From Candidatus Rokuibacteriota bacterium (GTDB taxonomy: Bacteria > Methylomirabilota > Methylomirabilia > Rokubacteriales > CSP1-6), in contig QHTB01000168.1 in NCBI GenBank assembly GCA_003220615.1, positions 1-44,791 on the forward strand: DNA of 44,791 nt. Direction: 5' to 3'. This document shows positions 8,857 to 17,131 of the stretch, one piece after another. Within the stretch, counting starts at the first letter, position 1; each line of letters starts with the position of its first letter. Below the pieces are notes generated by a model that saw only the letters and a list, made by a program, of their open reading frames with translations, was not told the DNA's origin and searched no databases. The position numbers were made by a program, and so were the translations under genes.

Positions 8857-9701
8857 AGCGACATCAGCTCGTCGGTGAAGATGACCTCGCCCCGGTAGAT
8901 CCGCCTGATGTCACCGATGCCCTTCTCCATCGGGCCGTGGCGCGCGAGGTGCGGGCCCACGTGGACCAGGGCGAGCCTCCGGACGCGGGCCTCCTCGGCC
9001 ATGCGCGCCGCGCCCGTCGTTCCGCACTGGCCGCCGGCCTCGCCCATCGCATCCATCCGCTCCTGATCGTCCCAGCACATGCAGACCATCATGTCGGCGC
9101 CACGGGCGAGATTCACGACGCTCGCGCACGGCTGCGTGTCTCCCGTGAAGACGATGCTGCCGTCCGGGCCTTCCAGACGGTAGGCGAGCGAATCGAGGAA
9201 CGGCTGAACGTGCTCGGCCGGGGCCGCCGTCACGCGCCACTCGCGGCCCTGGTGGACGAGCCCGGGGCCGATGTCCTGGGCCAGCACCACCGGCGGCCTG
9301 CGGGGCAGCGTGCCGCCACGGTTCACGTGAACGCGCTGGCTCAGCGGTGCGTTGACGCGCGCTTTCCAGTCGTGAACGAAGGCGCCGTTCTCGCCGAGCA
9401 GGCGCTCGGTGATCGTCTCGGTCAGCGTCGGACCATAGACGCGGAGCTGATTCTCCTTGCCGATGCTCTGGTCCCAGCGACAGAGCAGGAAGCAGGGGTA
9501 GTCGACGTCGTGGTCGAAGTGATGGTGCGTGAAGAACAGGTAGTCGACGCGCGTGGGCAAGATACCGACCTTCACGAGCTTGGCCGTCGCCGCCGGGCCG
9601 CATTCGAACATCAGATACTCGCCGCCCACGTCGACGGCCGACCCCCAGCGATCCGGCGTGGGCGTCGGAGTGCCGGCGCCGAGGACGAACACCTGCGTCA
9701 T
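8847..9701 (-). CDS. Metallo-beta-lactamase-fold hydrolase, RNase Z-like
   Basis: A 284-residue MBL-fold protein. It opens with VFVLGAGTPTPTPDRWGS, close to the start of RNase Z/ElaC and related hydrolases. The metal site HxHxDH is present as H59-H-H61-F-D63-H64. Further ligands are likely in PAEHVQPF, FTGDTQPC and the late HVGPHLARHGP. Metal binding is therefore expected to be intact. The RNase Z exosite arm is not obvious, so the substrate may be a small ester, lactone or phosphodiester rather than tRNA. ATG 9701 is chosen. The gene is divergent from the TauE permease (59-bp gap) and ends against the FAD/Fe-S gene. Confidence 0.83.
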   Translation of the reverse strand: MTQVFVLGAGTPTPTPDRWGSAVDVGGEYLMFECGPAATAKLVKVGILPTRVDYLFFTHHHFDHDVDYPCFLLCRWDQSIGKENQLRVYGPTLTETITERLLGENGAFVHDWKARVNAPLSQRVHVNRGGTLPRRPPVVLAQDIGPGLVHQGREWRVTAAPAEHVQPFLDSLAYRLEGPDGSIVFTGDTQPCASVVNLARGADMMVCMCWDDQERMDAMGEAGGQCGTTGAARMAEEARVRRLALVHVGPHLARHGPMEKGIGDIRRIYRGEVIFTDELMSLSL

Positions 9702-9760
9702 GATCGAATCCTTCGGGATGATGGGCGACGTCGAAGAACGGTGTCAAGGTAGGATGGCGC

Positions 9761-10495
9761 ATGCCCGCCGCTCTCTTCAGCGCGGCCGCCGTGCTCCTCG
9801 CCGCTCTCGTCAAGGGCGCCATCAGCTTCGGCTTCCCTCCTCTGGCCACGCCGCTGCTCGCGCTCGTGATGGACGTCAAGAGCGCGGTCGCGGTCCTGAT
9901 CATCCCGAACATCGTCATGGACGCCCTGCAACTGTTCCGGCTCGGCGACTTCGCCGCCGTGGCCCGGCGGATGGCGGTGCTGACGCTCTTCGGCGCGGTG
10001 GGCACCGTGCTCGGCACCTGGCTCCTCGTGCTCATGTCACCCCGCGCGGCGACGTTCGTGCTCGGCGCGTTCGCCCTGCTGTTCGTCATCCTGGGCCTCA
10101 TCCGCCGACAGCCCGTGGTTCCCGAGGGGTGGGCGCAGTGGCTGGCCGTGCCGGTGGGATTGATCGCCGGCGTCGTCGGCGGCGTGACCAACACCCCCGG
10201 CCTGCCGCTGGTGATGTACTTCTACGCGCTGCGGTTGTCGAAGCACGATTTCATTCGGTCGGTGGCCTTCACGTTCGTGATCTACAAGGTGATCCAGGTC
10301 GGCACGGTGGTGTGGTTCGGGTTGCTCACGTGGTATCTGCTGGGCGTTTCGCTGGCGCTCACCGTGGTGGCCGTCGGCGGCTTCCGGCTCGGGCTGATCC
10401 TCCAGGACCGCCTCGAGCCCGCGACGTTCAATCGCGCCGTGTTGGTGTTCCTGGGCGGGCTCGGAATCTGGCTCGTCGTTCGCGCCGTGCGCTGA
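9761..10495 (+). CDS. TauE/SafE-family membrane permease
   Basis: A 244-residue integral membrane protein with about eight hydrophobic segments. It carries the family-type repeats LVKGAISFGFPPLATPLLAL near the N-terminus and VVGGVTNTPGLPLVMYFYAL in the second half. This family exports or imports sulfite, sulfoacetate, taurine or other organic anions. The length is normal. ATG 9761 lies 59 bp from the divergent MBL gene, so the two may share a regulatory region. Without further transport genes nearby the substrate is not assignable. Confidence 0.85.
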   Translation: MPAALFSAAAVLLAALVKGAISFGFPPLATPLLALVMDVKSAVAVLIIPNIVMDALQLFRLGDFAAVARRMAVLTLFGAVGTVLGTWLLVLMSPRAATFVLGAFALLFVILGLIRRQPVVPEGWAQWLAVPVGLIAGVVGGVTNTPGLPLVMYFYALRLSKHDFIRSVAFTFVIYKVIQVGTVVWFGLLTWYLLGVSLALTVVAVGGFRLGLILQDRLEPATFNRAVLVFLGGLGIWLVVRAVR

Positions 10496-10519
10496 CCGGC
10501 GCCGACCGTCGCGACGCCG

Positions 10520-11011
10520 TCAGGCTCCGGCCAGCAGCCCGAAGATCCTCCGCACCAGCTCCTCGTGGTCCTCGATGTTGTTCTTGAAGATGCGGAGCTC
10601 GCGGAGCGCGTCCAGATTGACGGTGCGGAAGGGCTCACCCGGCGTCAGGCGTGAGAAGGGCAGCGCCTGGAAGCACGAGCGACCGGCCTCGGGGCGATCG
10701 GTGACGAGGATGAAGTAGAGCGAGGGCCACTGCCGGCGGGCAAGGAGGAAGACCGACTTCTCGCCGCGCTGATTCTCCACCGAGATGAACTGCTCGACCG
10801 ACGGCCGGTACTTCACCTCGACGAGCATCTCCTGGCTGCTCTCTCCGTACTGGCCGGGGACGGTCGCGCTAAAGTCGGGGGAGAAGTCCTCGCGGCCGAA
10901 GCGCAGCGGCGTCCGTCCGGCGGGGTAGGCTTCGACCTGATAGCGGGCCCGGCGAAAGATCGACTCGACCAGAGCCTCGGCAATCCTGCTCTTGGCCTCC
11001 AGGAGATCCAT
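10520..11011 (-). CDS. Uncharacterised protein with PD-(D/E)XK nuclease-like motif
   Basis: A 163-residue soluble protein. It has an N-terminal helix (LLEAKSRIAEALVESIFRRA), then SPD46FSATVPG and, nineteen residues on, LVE65VK67YR. The spacing Asp - x(18) - Glu-x-Lys matches the catalytic core of the PD-(D/E)XK fold shared by restriction and repair nucleases. The C-terminal half (FLLARRQWPSLYFILVTD, then EDHEELVRRIFGLL) is not recognised. ATG 11011 has a strong SD (GGAGGT) close upstream. No methylase or other defence gene is adjacent. Nuclease activity is inference from the motif; a non-enzymatic relative is possible. Confidence 0.6.
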   Translation of the reverse strand: MDLLEAKSRIAEALVESIFRRARYQVEAYPAGRTPLRFGREDFSPDFSATVPGQYGESSQEMLVEVKYRPSVEQFISVENQRGEKSVFLLARRQWPSLYFILVTDRPEAGRSCFQALPFSRLTPGEPFRTVNLDALRELRIFKNNIEDHEELVRRIFGLLAGA

Positions 11012-11146
11012 CACACCTCCGGGCTGCCGGTCAGGTCCGTTCGAGAATGATAACGGCGCGGCCGCGATGGATGGGCCGAAAATCGGTGCGGTGGTAGCAT
11101 GCGCGCCGCAAGCGATCGAGGCTTTCCACCCCACCAGGAGGTTTTC

Positions 11147-11990
11147 ATGACCGACGACACGACCTCACTGACGCGGCGCCAGGTGCTCAAGGCCGGCGGC
11201 GTGACCTTCGCGGGCTACGCCATGGCTCCCGACCGCGCGCTGGCCGACGCGATCACGACCGACACCCAGGGCCTGGTGGCCGGCGAGGCCGAGGTTCCGA
11301 TCGGTGGCTACAAGCTGCCGGTGTACGAGGCGCGCCCGGCGACGGGCGGCAACGATCCTCCTCGTGATCTCGGAGATCTGGGGCGTCCATGAATACGTTC
11401 GCGACTCGACCCGGCGATTCGCCAAGGAGGGCTATTACGCCATCGCGCCCGAGCTGTTCAAGCGCGAGGGTGGCGTCGGCCACATGACGAACGTCCAGGA
11501 AATTTTGAAGATCGTCCTGGCCGTGCCGCGCGAGCAGGTGCTGGGCGACTCCCAGGCGGCGATCGACTTCGCCAAGACGCGCCCGGGTGTCCGCGCCGAC
11601 CGTGTCGGCGTGACCGGCTGGTGCTGGGGTGGCTCCACCACGATCCAGATCGCCGGAACGCTTCCCGACATCAAGGCGGCGGCCGCGTGGTATGGGCCGC
11701 CGGCACGGCCCTATCCGGGCAAGAACGGCCCGGTCACCGGCTTCGACGTCGCCAAGGACATCAAGGTGCCGTTCCTCGGGCTCTACGGCGAGGAGGACCA
11801 GAATCCCAAGCCCGAGGACGTCCAGCGCTTCGCCGCGATGCTGAAGGAGCACAACAAGAACGTCGATATCGTGATGTTTCCGGCGGGCCACGGCTTCCAC
11901 GCCGACTACCGCCAGTCGTACGATGCCTGGTCGGCGACTCAGGCCTGGAAGCTGTGCACCGACTTCTTCAACAAGAACCTGAGAGCGTAG
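11147..11990 (+). pseudogene. Tat-secreted dienelactone hydrolase, frameshifted
   Basis: Two overlapping frames together make one dienelactone hydrolase. Frame one starts at ATG 11147 after an AGGAGGT ribosome site. It encodes a twin-arginine signal (TRRQVLKAGG) and the first strands (VPIGGYKLPVYEARPATGG), then goes out of frame near 11345-11360 and stops at 11392. Frame two (one base later) supplies the rest: TILLVISEIWGVHEYVRD, nucleophile Cys in GVTGWCWGGST, Asp in EEDQNPK and His in GHGFHADY. All triad residues are intact. The shift equals one inserted base or two lost. It may be a sequencing error or a real mutation. The family hydrolyses dienelactones and related esters. Confidence 0.8.
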
Positions 11991-12001
11991 CGGGGATCGA
12001 G

Positions 12002-12019
12002 GAGCGCCCCGGGACGCTC
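12002..12019. terminator. Hairpin between convergent genes
   Basis: GAGCG (12002-12006) pairs with CGCTC (12015-12019), with an inner CCC/GGG pairing, followed on the plus strand by TTT. It lies between the stops of the dienelactone hydrolase (11990) and the HD-GYP gene (12025). The leading sequence ATCGAGGAGCGCC recurs at the hairpin behind urtE, suggesting a shared element. Confidence 0.45.
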
Positions 12020-12024
12020 TTTGA

Positions 12025-13083
12025 TCAGGGCTCGATGCTCTTCCGGCGGATCTCCTGGAGGAGCGAGTCGGGCACCTTGAGGAAGGACGTGACGACCGCC
12101 GGGTCGAAGTGCGATCCGGAGCAGCGGACGATCTCGGCCTTGGCCGCCTCGAACGAGATGGCCTTCGAGTACGGCCGGTCGAAGGTCATCGCGTCGAAGG
12201 CGTCGACCGCGGCGAAGATGCGCGCGCCGAGCGGGATCTCCTCCGCCCGGAGGCCGCTCGGATAGCCGTTCCCGTCCCACCGCTCGTGGTGGCAGTAGAC
12301 AATCGGCACCGCGCCCTTCAGGAACGGGATGTTCTCGATCAGCCGCTTGCCGATCTCGGGGTGCTTCCGCATGATCGTCCACTCGTCCTTGGTGAGTGGC
12401 CCGGGCTTGAGCAGGATGGCGTCGGGAATCCCGATCTTGCCGATGTCGTGGAGCAGCACGCCGTGGGCGAGGTCGGGCAGCTCGTCCTCGGGCACGCCGT
12501 GGGCGCGGGCGGTGGCCATCGCATAGCCGTGGACGCGGCGCGAGTGCGACTCGGTGCCGACGTCGCGCGAGTCGAGCGCCGCGCCGAGTGACTCGAGCGT
12601 CGCGCGGTAGGTGTCCTTGAGCTGACGGTAGGCGAGCTGCACGTCGCGCGTCGCCTCTTCCACGCGCCGCTCCAGCAGCTCCTGGTACTGCCGGCGCTCG
12701 ATCAGGAGCTGCCGCCGCTCGAGCGCCCGGTCGGATGCGATCAGCAGCTCCTCCACGTTCACCGGCTTCATGATGAAGTCGAAGGCGCCCAGCTTGAGGC
12801 TCTCGATCGCCGTCCGGACCTCGGGCGCGCCGGTAAGGACGATCACGGCCGCGTCCTGGTCGAGGCTCCGCACCGCCGCCACCAGCTGGACGCCGTCCAT
12901 CACGGGCATCTTGAGGTCGGTGACGGTCAGCGGAGGGTGGGCGGCCTTGAAGATCGCCAGGCCTTCCTTGCCGTCGCCCGCTTGCAGACACTCGTAGCCG
13001 GCGGTGAGGTAGATCTGGACGAGGACTTCGCGAACCTGATGGTCGTCGTCGACGATCAGGATCTGACGATGGTCGGTGGTCAG
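12025..13083 (-). CDS. HD-GYP response regulator, c-di-GMP phosphodiesterase
   Basis: A 352-residue protein: receiver domain (ILIVDDDHQVRE, phospho-acceptor in TVTDLKMPVMDG, conserved Lys in FIMKPVN), a coiled-coil linker, then an HD-GYP domain. The latter has HSRRVHGYA, catalytic HDIGKIGIPDAI and HHERWDGNGYPSGL, all canonical for c-di-GMP hydrolysis. The receiver is complete only if translation begins upstream of ATG 12909. The sole suitable codon is CTG at 13083. Its last two bases are the TG of the upstream TGA stop (CTGA overlap), and a GGAGAAGG ribosome site precedes it. No ATG, GTG or TTG exists in frame there. Activity is probably set by phosphorylation from an unlinked kinase. Confidence 0.87.
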   Translation of the reverse strand: MTTDHRQILIVDDDHQVREVLVQIYLTAGYECLQAGDGKEGLAIFKAAHPPLTVTDLKMPVMDGVQLVAAVRSLDQDAAVIVLTGAPEVRTAIESLKLGAFDFIMKPVNVEELLIASDRALERRQLLIERRQYQELLERRVEEATRDVQLAYRQLKDTYRATLESLGAALDSRDVGTESHSRRVHGYAMATARAHGVPEDELPDLAHGVLLHDIGKIGIPDAILLKPGPLTKDEWTIMRKHPEIGKRLIENIPFLKGAVPIVYCHHERWDGNGYPSGLRAEEIPLGARIFAAVDAFDAMTFDRPYSKAISFEAAKAEIVRCSGSHFDPAVVTSFLKVPDSLLQEIRRKSIEP

Positions 13084-14030
13084 GGCACCTTCTCCGGAGA
13101 GTCGGTGGTGGCCACCTGGTTCTTGCCCGCCCGCTTGGCCGCGTAGAGGGCATCGTCGGCGGCCCGCACGAGGTCCTCCGACGTCTGCGCTTCTTCGTCG
13201 GGCAAGCTGGCGATACCGAAGCTGGCCGTGATGCGCTTGCCGTGGGAGAAGGGATAGGTGGAGACGACCTGACGGATGCGGTCGGCGTAGAGCCGGGCCC
13301 CGGCCTTGGACGTCTCCACCAGCAGGACCACGAACTCGTCACCGCCGTAGCGCGAGACCACGTTGATGCCGCGCGAGTGCTTCATGAGGATCTGGGAGAT
13401 GTCGCGGAGCGTCTCGTCGCCGACGGCGTGCCCCAACTCGTCGTTGACCGCCTTGAAGCCGTCGAGGTCCATGAGCACGACCGAGACGGGATGGTTGAAC
13501 CGGCGATGCCGCTGCATCTCTTCTTCCAGGCGGATCGAGAAGAAGCGGCGATTGTAGAGCCCGGTCACCTCGTCCTTGAACGAGGTCTCCTTCAGACGCG
13601 CGTTGGTCGACTCGAGCTCCTTGTACGCCTGGTCGAGGCGGCTGGCGAAGCTGTTGATCTCGGCCGCCTGCTGCTCGATGGTCTCGAGCATCTTGGCGAA
13701 CGACTGCATGAGCGTGCCGACCTCGTCCTTGCGGTGCTCGAGCTTGGCCATGCGGCCGTCGTCGCCGAACATCTCGGCCAGGCGCGCGATCGTGCGGCCG
13801 AGATCCCAGATGATGTAGCCGCCCGACACCATGGCCAGCAGGGTGAAGAGCATGAGGAGCTGGAGCGCGTAGAATCGCGTGGTGTCGGTGGGGTCGAGCC
13901 CCGGCAGCACGTACCCGTGAGTCACGTAGGCGAGGATCAGGAGGGGAACGACCGCCGACAGCGCCAAGGCCAGGAGCACCTTTCGTCTGAGCCGCTGGCC
14001 TGCAAAGGCGACGTCGGACGACGCCGGCAT
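13080..14030 (-). CDS. Membrane diguanylate cyclase (GGDEF)
   Basis: A 316-residue protein with two membrane helices (about residues 17-38 and 52-74), a HAMP-like and coiled-coil region (to about 145), and a GGDEF domain starting DEVTGLYNRRFF. The active-site loop is RYGGDEF, so cyclase activity (2 GTP to c-di-GMP) is expected. The inhibitory I-site five residues upstream reads RGIN instead of RxxD, so product feedback is probably weak. The short periplasmic loop between helices offers little sensor surface. Its stop overlaps the HD-GYP start by four bases, so synthesis and breakdown of c-di-GMP are made as a coupled pair. The start is ATG 14030. Confidence 0.9.
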   Translation of the reverse strand: MPASSDVAFAGQRLRRKVLLALALSAVVPLLILAYVTHGYVLPGLDPTDTTRFYALQLLMLFTLLAMVSGGYIIWDLGRTIARLAEMFGDDGRMAKLEHRKDEVGTLMQSFAKMLETIEQQAAEINSFASRLDQAYKELESTNARLKETSFKDEVTGLYNRRFFSIRLEEEMQRHRRFNHPVSVVLMDLDGFKAVNDELGHAVGDETLRDISQILMKHSRGINVVSRYGGDEFVVLLVETSKAGARLYADRIRQVVSTYPFSHGKRITASFGIASLPDEEAQTSEDLVRAADDALYAAKRAGKNQVATTDSPEKVP

Positions 14031-14085
14031 ATCAAGTCATTATTCTGTTGCCGCTCTGTGGTGTCAATGTCAGAATTTCCCGCAG

Positions 14086-14325
14086 ATGGCCGTCGTCGCT
14101 CCGAACAAGAAAATCGATTGTCTCGGGCTGTTTTGCCCTATGCCGATTCTGAAAGTCCGCGAGGCTATGATCCCCCTGACCCCGGGCCAGGTCCTCGAGA
14201 TGCTCTCTGACGATCCCGCGTCCGAGGCCGACATGAAGAGCTGGACCACCCGTACGGGGCACGAGCTCCTGGCGATCGAGAGGGATGGCGCGGTCTTCCG
14301 CTTCCTCGTCCGAAAGACCAAGTAG
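14086..14325 (+). CDS. TusA-family sulfur carrier protein
   Basis: A 79-residue SirA/TusA/YedF-type protein. The hallmark DC12LGLFC17PMPILK carries the sulfur-accepting Cys before the CPxP-type turn plus a second Cys at position 17. These proteins relay persulfide sulfur from a cysteine desulfurase to tRNA thiolation, cofactor synthesis or oxidation pathways. Its 3' end overlaps by 41 bases the start of the NifS-like gene, so the two are very probably a functional unit. ATG 14086 follows a 55-bp divergent gap with the diguanylate cyclase gene. Confidence 0.87.
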   Translation: MAVVAPNKKIDCLGLFCPMPILKVREAMIPLTPGQVLEMLSDDPASEADMKSWTTRTGHELLAIERDGAVFRFLVRKTK

Positions 14326-15487
14326 CGGCTCCACCGCCGCCGCGACGCGGGTCTATCTCGACTACGCGGCGTTTTCCCCTGTCGACCCGCGGGTCGTCGC
14401 GGTCATGCGGCCTTTCTTCGAGGGCGGGGTGGGCAACCCGTCGGCGCCCCACTCGCTGGGGCTCGAAGCGCGCGCCTCGCTCGACGGCGCCCGGGCCAAG
14501 CTCGCCCGTCTGGTTGGCGCCACGCCGACCGGCGTGGTCTTCACCTCCGGCGCCACCGAGGCCAACAACCTGGCCGTCAAGGGCCTGGTGTCCCGTGGGC
14601 CCGGGCGCCACGTGGTCACGTCGGCCGTCGAGCACATCTCGGTGATCAACGCCTGTCGCGACCTCGAGAAGCACGGGGTGGGGGTCAGCTACGTGGGGGT
14701 CTCCGCCGACGGCCGAGTGGATCCAGGCGCGGTCGCCGACGCGCTGCGGCCCGACACCGCGCTGGTCTCGATCATGGCCGCCAATGGCGAGATCGGGACC
14801 GTGCAGCCGCTCCGGGACATCGGGCGCATCACGCGCTCGCGAGGCGTCCCGTTCCACGTGGACGCGGTGAACGCCGCCGGGCGCGTGCCGATCGCGGTCG
14901 ACGAGTGGGGCATCGATCTGCTCACTCTTTCGTCGAACGACCTCTATGGCCCGCCCGGAGCTGGAGCGCTCTGGGTGCGTCCTGAACTCAAGCTGTCCCC
15001 GATCGTCCTTGGGGGTGGACAGGAGCGCGGCTATCGATCGGGGACCGAGAACCTGCCTGCCATCGTCGGTATGGGCGTTGCCGCCGACCTGGCGCGGGCC
15101 GAGCTCCAGGCCGAGGCGACGCGGCTCGCCGCGCTGCGTGATCGCCTCCTCACCGGGCTGGTCGAGCGGGTGCGGGGATCGCGCGTGACCGGAGCCCTCG
15201 CCGGGGATCGCCTGCCTCACCACACGAGCCTGGTGGTCCCTGGAGTGAAGGCCGATAGCGTGCTGCTCGAGCTCGATCTGCGCGGCGTCGCCGCGTCGTC
15301 GGGTTCGGCGTGCGCCGCGCTCACCGGCGAGCCCTCCCACGTGCTGCGCGCCATCGGCTGTGATCGTGAGGCCGCCGAGGGCTCGCTCTGCTTCACGCTG
15401 GGCCGCTGGACGACGGCCGCCGAGATCGATTACGTGATCGACGTCGTGCCGGGCGTCGTCGAGCGCCTCCGACGTCTCGCCCCGTAG
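14285..15487 (+). CDS. NifS/IscS-like protein lacking the PLP lysine
   Basis: A 400-residue class-V aminotransferase-fold protein clearly related to cysteine desulfurases: VYLDYAAFSPVDP, GNPSAPHSLG, FTSGATEANNLAVKG, SAVEHISV, FHVDAVNAAGRV and the catalytic loop SSGSAC343AALTGEPSHVL. The normal Schiff-base motif S-x-H-K-x-x-G-P-K-G reads SSN218D219LYGPPG, so PLP Lys is Asp and its His neighbour is Asn. Everything else looks conserved, which argues against decay. I recall the same Lys-to-Asp change in the IscS of Archaeoglobus fulgidus. ATG 14285 is the only plausible start and overlaps tusA. The protein may bind persulfide as a scaffold or use PLP in an unusual way; true desulfurase activity is doubtful. 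Confidence 0.85.
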   Translation: MARSSASSSERPSSGSTAAATRVYLDYAAFSPVDPRVVAVMRPFFEGGVGNPSAPHSLGLEARASLDGARAKLARLVGATPTGVVFTSGATEANNLAVKGLVSRGPGRHVVTSAVEHISVINACRDLEKHGVGVSYVGVSADGRVDPGAVADALRPDTALVSIMAANGEIGTVQPLRDIGRITRSRGVPFHVDAVNAAGRVPIAVDEWGIDLLTLSSNDLYGPPGAGALWVRPELKLSPIVLGGGQERGYRSGTENLPAIVGMGVAADLARAELQAEATRLAALRDRLLTGLVERVRGSRVTGALAGDRLPHHTSLVVPGVKADSVLLELDLRGVAASSGSACAALTGEPSHVLRAIGCDREAAEGSLCFTLGRWTTAAEIDYVIDVVPGVVERLRRLAP

Positions 15488-15518
15488 GGCGCCCGGCTGT
15501 CGAGCCGCGGGTCTAGCG

Positions 15519-16211
15519 GTGCACCTCTTCCTGTTCGACATCGACGGCACGCTCGTGACCGCCCGTGGCGCTGGCCGAGCCGCCGTCGGGCAGGCGCTCA
15601 CCGAGGTCTATGGGACGACGGGGCCGATCGACTCGTTCGACTTCCGCGGGCGCACGGATCCCCACATCGTGTTCAGTCTCATGCGCGCGGCCGGCCTGCC
15701 CGACGACGCGATCCGCGCGGGACTCGACGCGTGCTTCGCCGCCTACGTGCGTGAGCTCGCCGCCATCATCGGCGAGGGCCGCCGCGTTCAGGTCATGCCC
15801 GGAATGCCCGAGGTGCTGCGACAGCTCAGCGGACGCGAGGACGCGCTGGTCGGCCTGCTCACCGGCAACATCGAGGCGGGCGCCCGCGTGAAGCTGCACC
15901 CGACGGGGTTGTGGCCGCTGTTCCGCGTCGGCGCGTTCGGCTCCGACGACGCGGACCGGCGCCGTTTGCCCGCGATCGCCTGCGCGCGAGCCGAGACGCT
16001 GACGGGGCGTTCCTTTCCCTACGATCGGGTGACGATCATCGGCGACACGCCGCTCGATGTGGACTGCGCGCGGGCCTGCGGAGCTCGCGCCGTGGCGGTG
16101 GCGACGGGCTTTCATTCCGGTGACGAGCTGGCGGCCTGCGAGCCCGATCTGCTCTTCGGCGATTTCGCCGACGTCGGTCGAGTGCTCGAGGCGCTCGGGC
16201 CACACCCATGA
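15519..16211 (+). CDS. HAD-superfamily phosphatase, Gph-like
   Basis: A 230-residue HAD hydrolase of subfamily IA type. Motif I is LFDIDGTLV (nucleophile D7, acid D9), motif II is in LLTGN, and motif IV is IIGDTPLDVDCARA. A helical cap (about residues 18-90) is present. The closest general pattern is phosphoglycolate phosphatase-like proteins that dephosphorylate small metabolites. The start is GTG 15519; the gene overlaps the following membrane protein by ATGA, so they are coupled. The motif III Lys is not obvious, with a DDADRRRLPAIA segment where it usually lies. Confidence 0.8.
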   Translation: MHLFLFDIDGTLVTARGAGRAAVGQALTEVYGTTGPIDSFDFRGRTDPHIVFSLMRAAGLPDDAIRAGLDACFAAYVRELAAIIGEGRRVQVMPGMPEVLRQLSGREDALVGLLTGNIEAGARVKLHPTGLWPLFRVGAFGSDDADRRRLPAIACARAETLTGRSFPYDRVTIIGDTPLDVDCARACGARAVAVATGFHSGDELAACEPDLLFGDFADVGRVLEALGPHP

Positions 16212-16657
16212 CGCTGGCAGCGCTCTGGCTCCACGTGCTGGGCGTGATCGTGTGGATGGGCGGCGTCATGTATCAGGCGCACGTGCTCCTGCCGATGGCG
16301 CGTCGCGGCCACGTGGCGGCGTTCGCGGCGGCCGCGCGCCGCGGGCGACCGGTCGCGTGGACGGCGCTGGCGCTCGTCGTGCTGACGGGCTTCTACAACG
16401 TCACCCGGCTGGGGCCACTCGATCGGGTCATGCAGTCGGGCGCCGCCATGCTGCTGGCCGGCAAGTTTGGCCTCGTGCTCGTGCTGGCCGCGCTGGCCGG
16501 ACGCCGGGACTTCGGCGAGGTGACGCGACTCGATCGCCTGGTCGCGTCGGGTGACGATCCCGCGCCGGCGCTCGGTGCAATCGCGTGGCTCGATCGCATC
16601 GCGTTGCTGCTGGGCCTGGTCATCGTGTATCTGGGGCTGGCGATCTCTCGGAGCTGA
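16208..16657 (+). CDS. CopD-like four-helix membrane protein
   Basis: A 149-residue membrane protein with four hydrophobic helices. It begins LWLHVLGVIVWMGGVMYQAHVLLPMAR, the pattern of the CopD/YebZ and DUF2269-like families with a conserved His and Trp in helix one. CopD proteins are linked to copper uptake or resistance, but many short relatives have no known role. Translation starts inside the HAD gene stop (ATGA, four-base overlap). No other copper gene is nearby. Confidence 0.7.
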   Translation: MTLAALWLHVLGVIVWMGGVMYQAHVLLPMARRGHVAAFAAAARRGRPVAWTALALVVLTGFYNVTRLGPLDRVMQSGAAMLLAGKFGLVLVLAALAGRRDFGEVTRLDRLVASGDDPAPALGAIAWLDRIALLLGLVIVYLGLAISRS

Positions 16658-16683
16658 TCTCGCCGGACGTCGTCAGGCGCGGC

Positions 16684-17094
16684 TCACGTCTTCCGGTTGG
16701 CCAGCTGCTGGATGGTTTCACACAGCTTCTCCACGTCGAACGGCTTGGGTACGAACGCGTCGAAGCCCGCCCTGATCGCACGTTCCTCGTGTCCCTCACC
16801 GTACGCGCTGACGGCGATGGCGGAAGGCTGCGTGCGGCCGCCGTGACGCGCCTGCGCGTTCAGCTGATCGATGAACCAGTATCCATCCTCGATCGGCATG
16901 GTGAGATCGACGAGAAGGACATCCGGCGCGACCTGTCCGAGCGTGGCCAGGCCATCTCGCGCGGATGCCGCGACCATGACGAAGGCGCCGTGAGCCTCCA
17001 GAACCATCTTCATGATCGTGCGCGCGTCGTCGTCGTCGTCGATGACGACGACATGGATGCCCGACAGCTCCTGACGTCTCTTCATCGACGACAT
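16684..17094 (-). CDS. Single-domain CheY-like response regulator
   Basis: A 136-residue stand-alone receiver. The acidic pocket is VVIDDDDDARTI, the phospho-acceptor Asp lies in VLLVDLTMPIEDG, a Ser replaces the usual Thr in AVSAYG, and the conserved Lys is in FVPKPFD. No output domain follows, so it acts by protein contact, as CheY or Spo0F do. The start ATG 17094 could instead be ATG 17085. It stands between the CopD-like gene and the Ldh-family gene, and no kinase is adjacent. Confidence 0.82.
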   Translation of the reverse strand: MSSMKRRQELSGIHVVVIDDDDDARTIMKMVLEAHGAFVMVAASARDGLATLGQVAPDVLLVDLTMPIEDGYWFIDQLNAQARHGGRTQPSAIAVSAYGEGHEERAIRAGFDAFVPKPFDVEKLCETIQQLANRKT

Positions 17095-17131
17095 GGGACG
17101 ACCGTACTTCTACGGGCCGCTTATAGGACTG

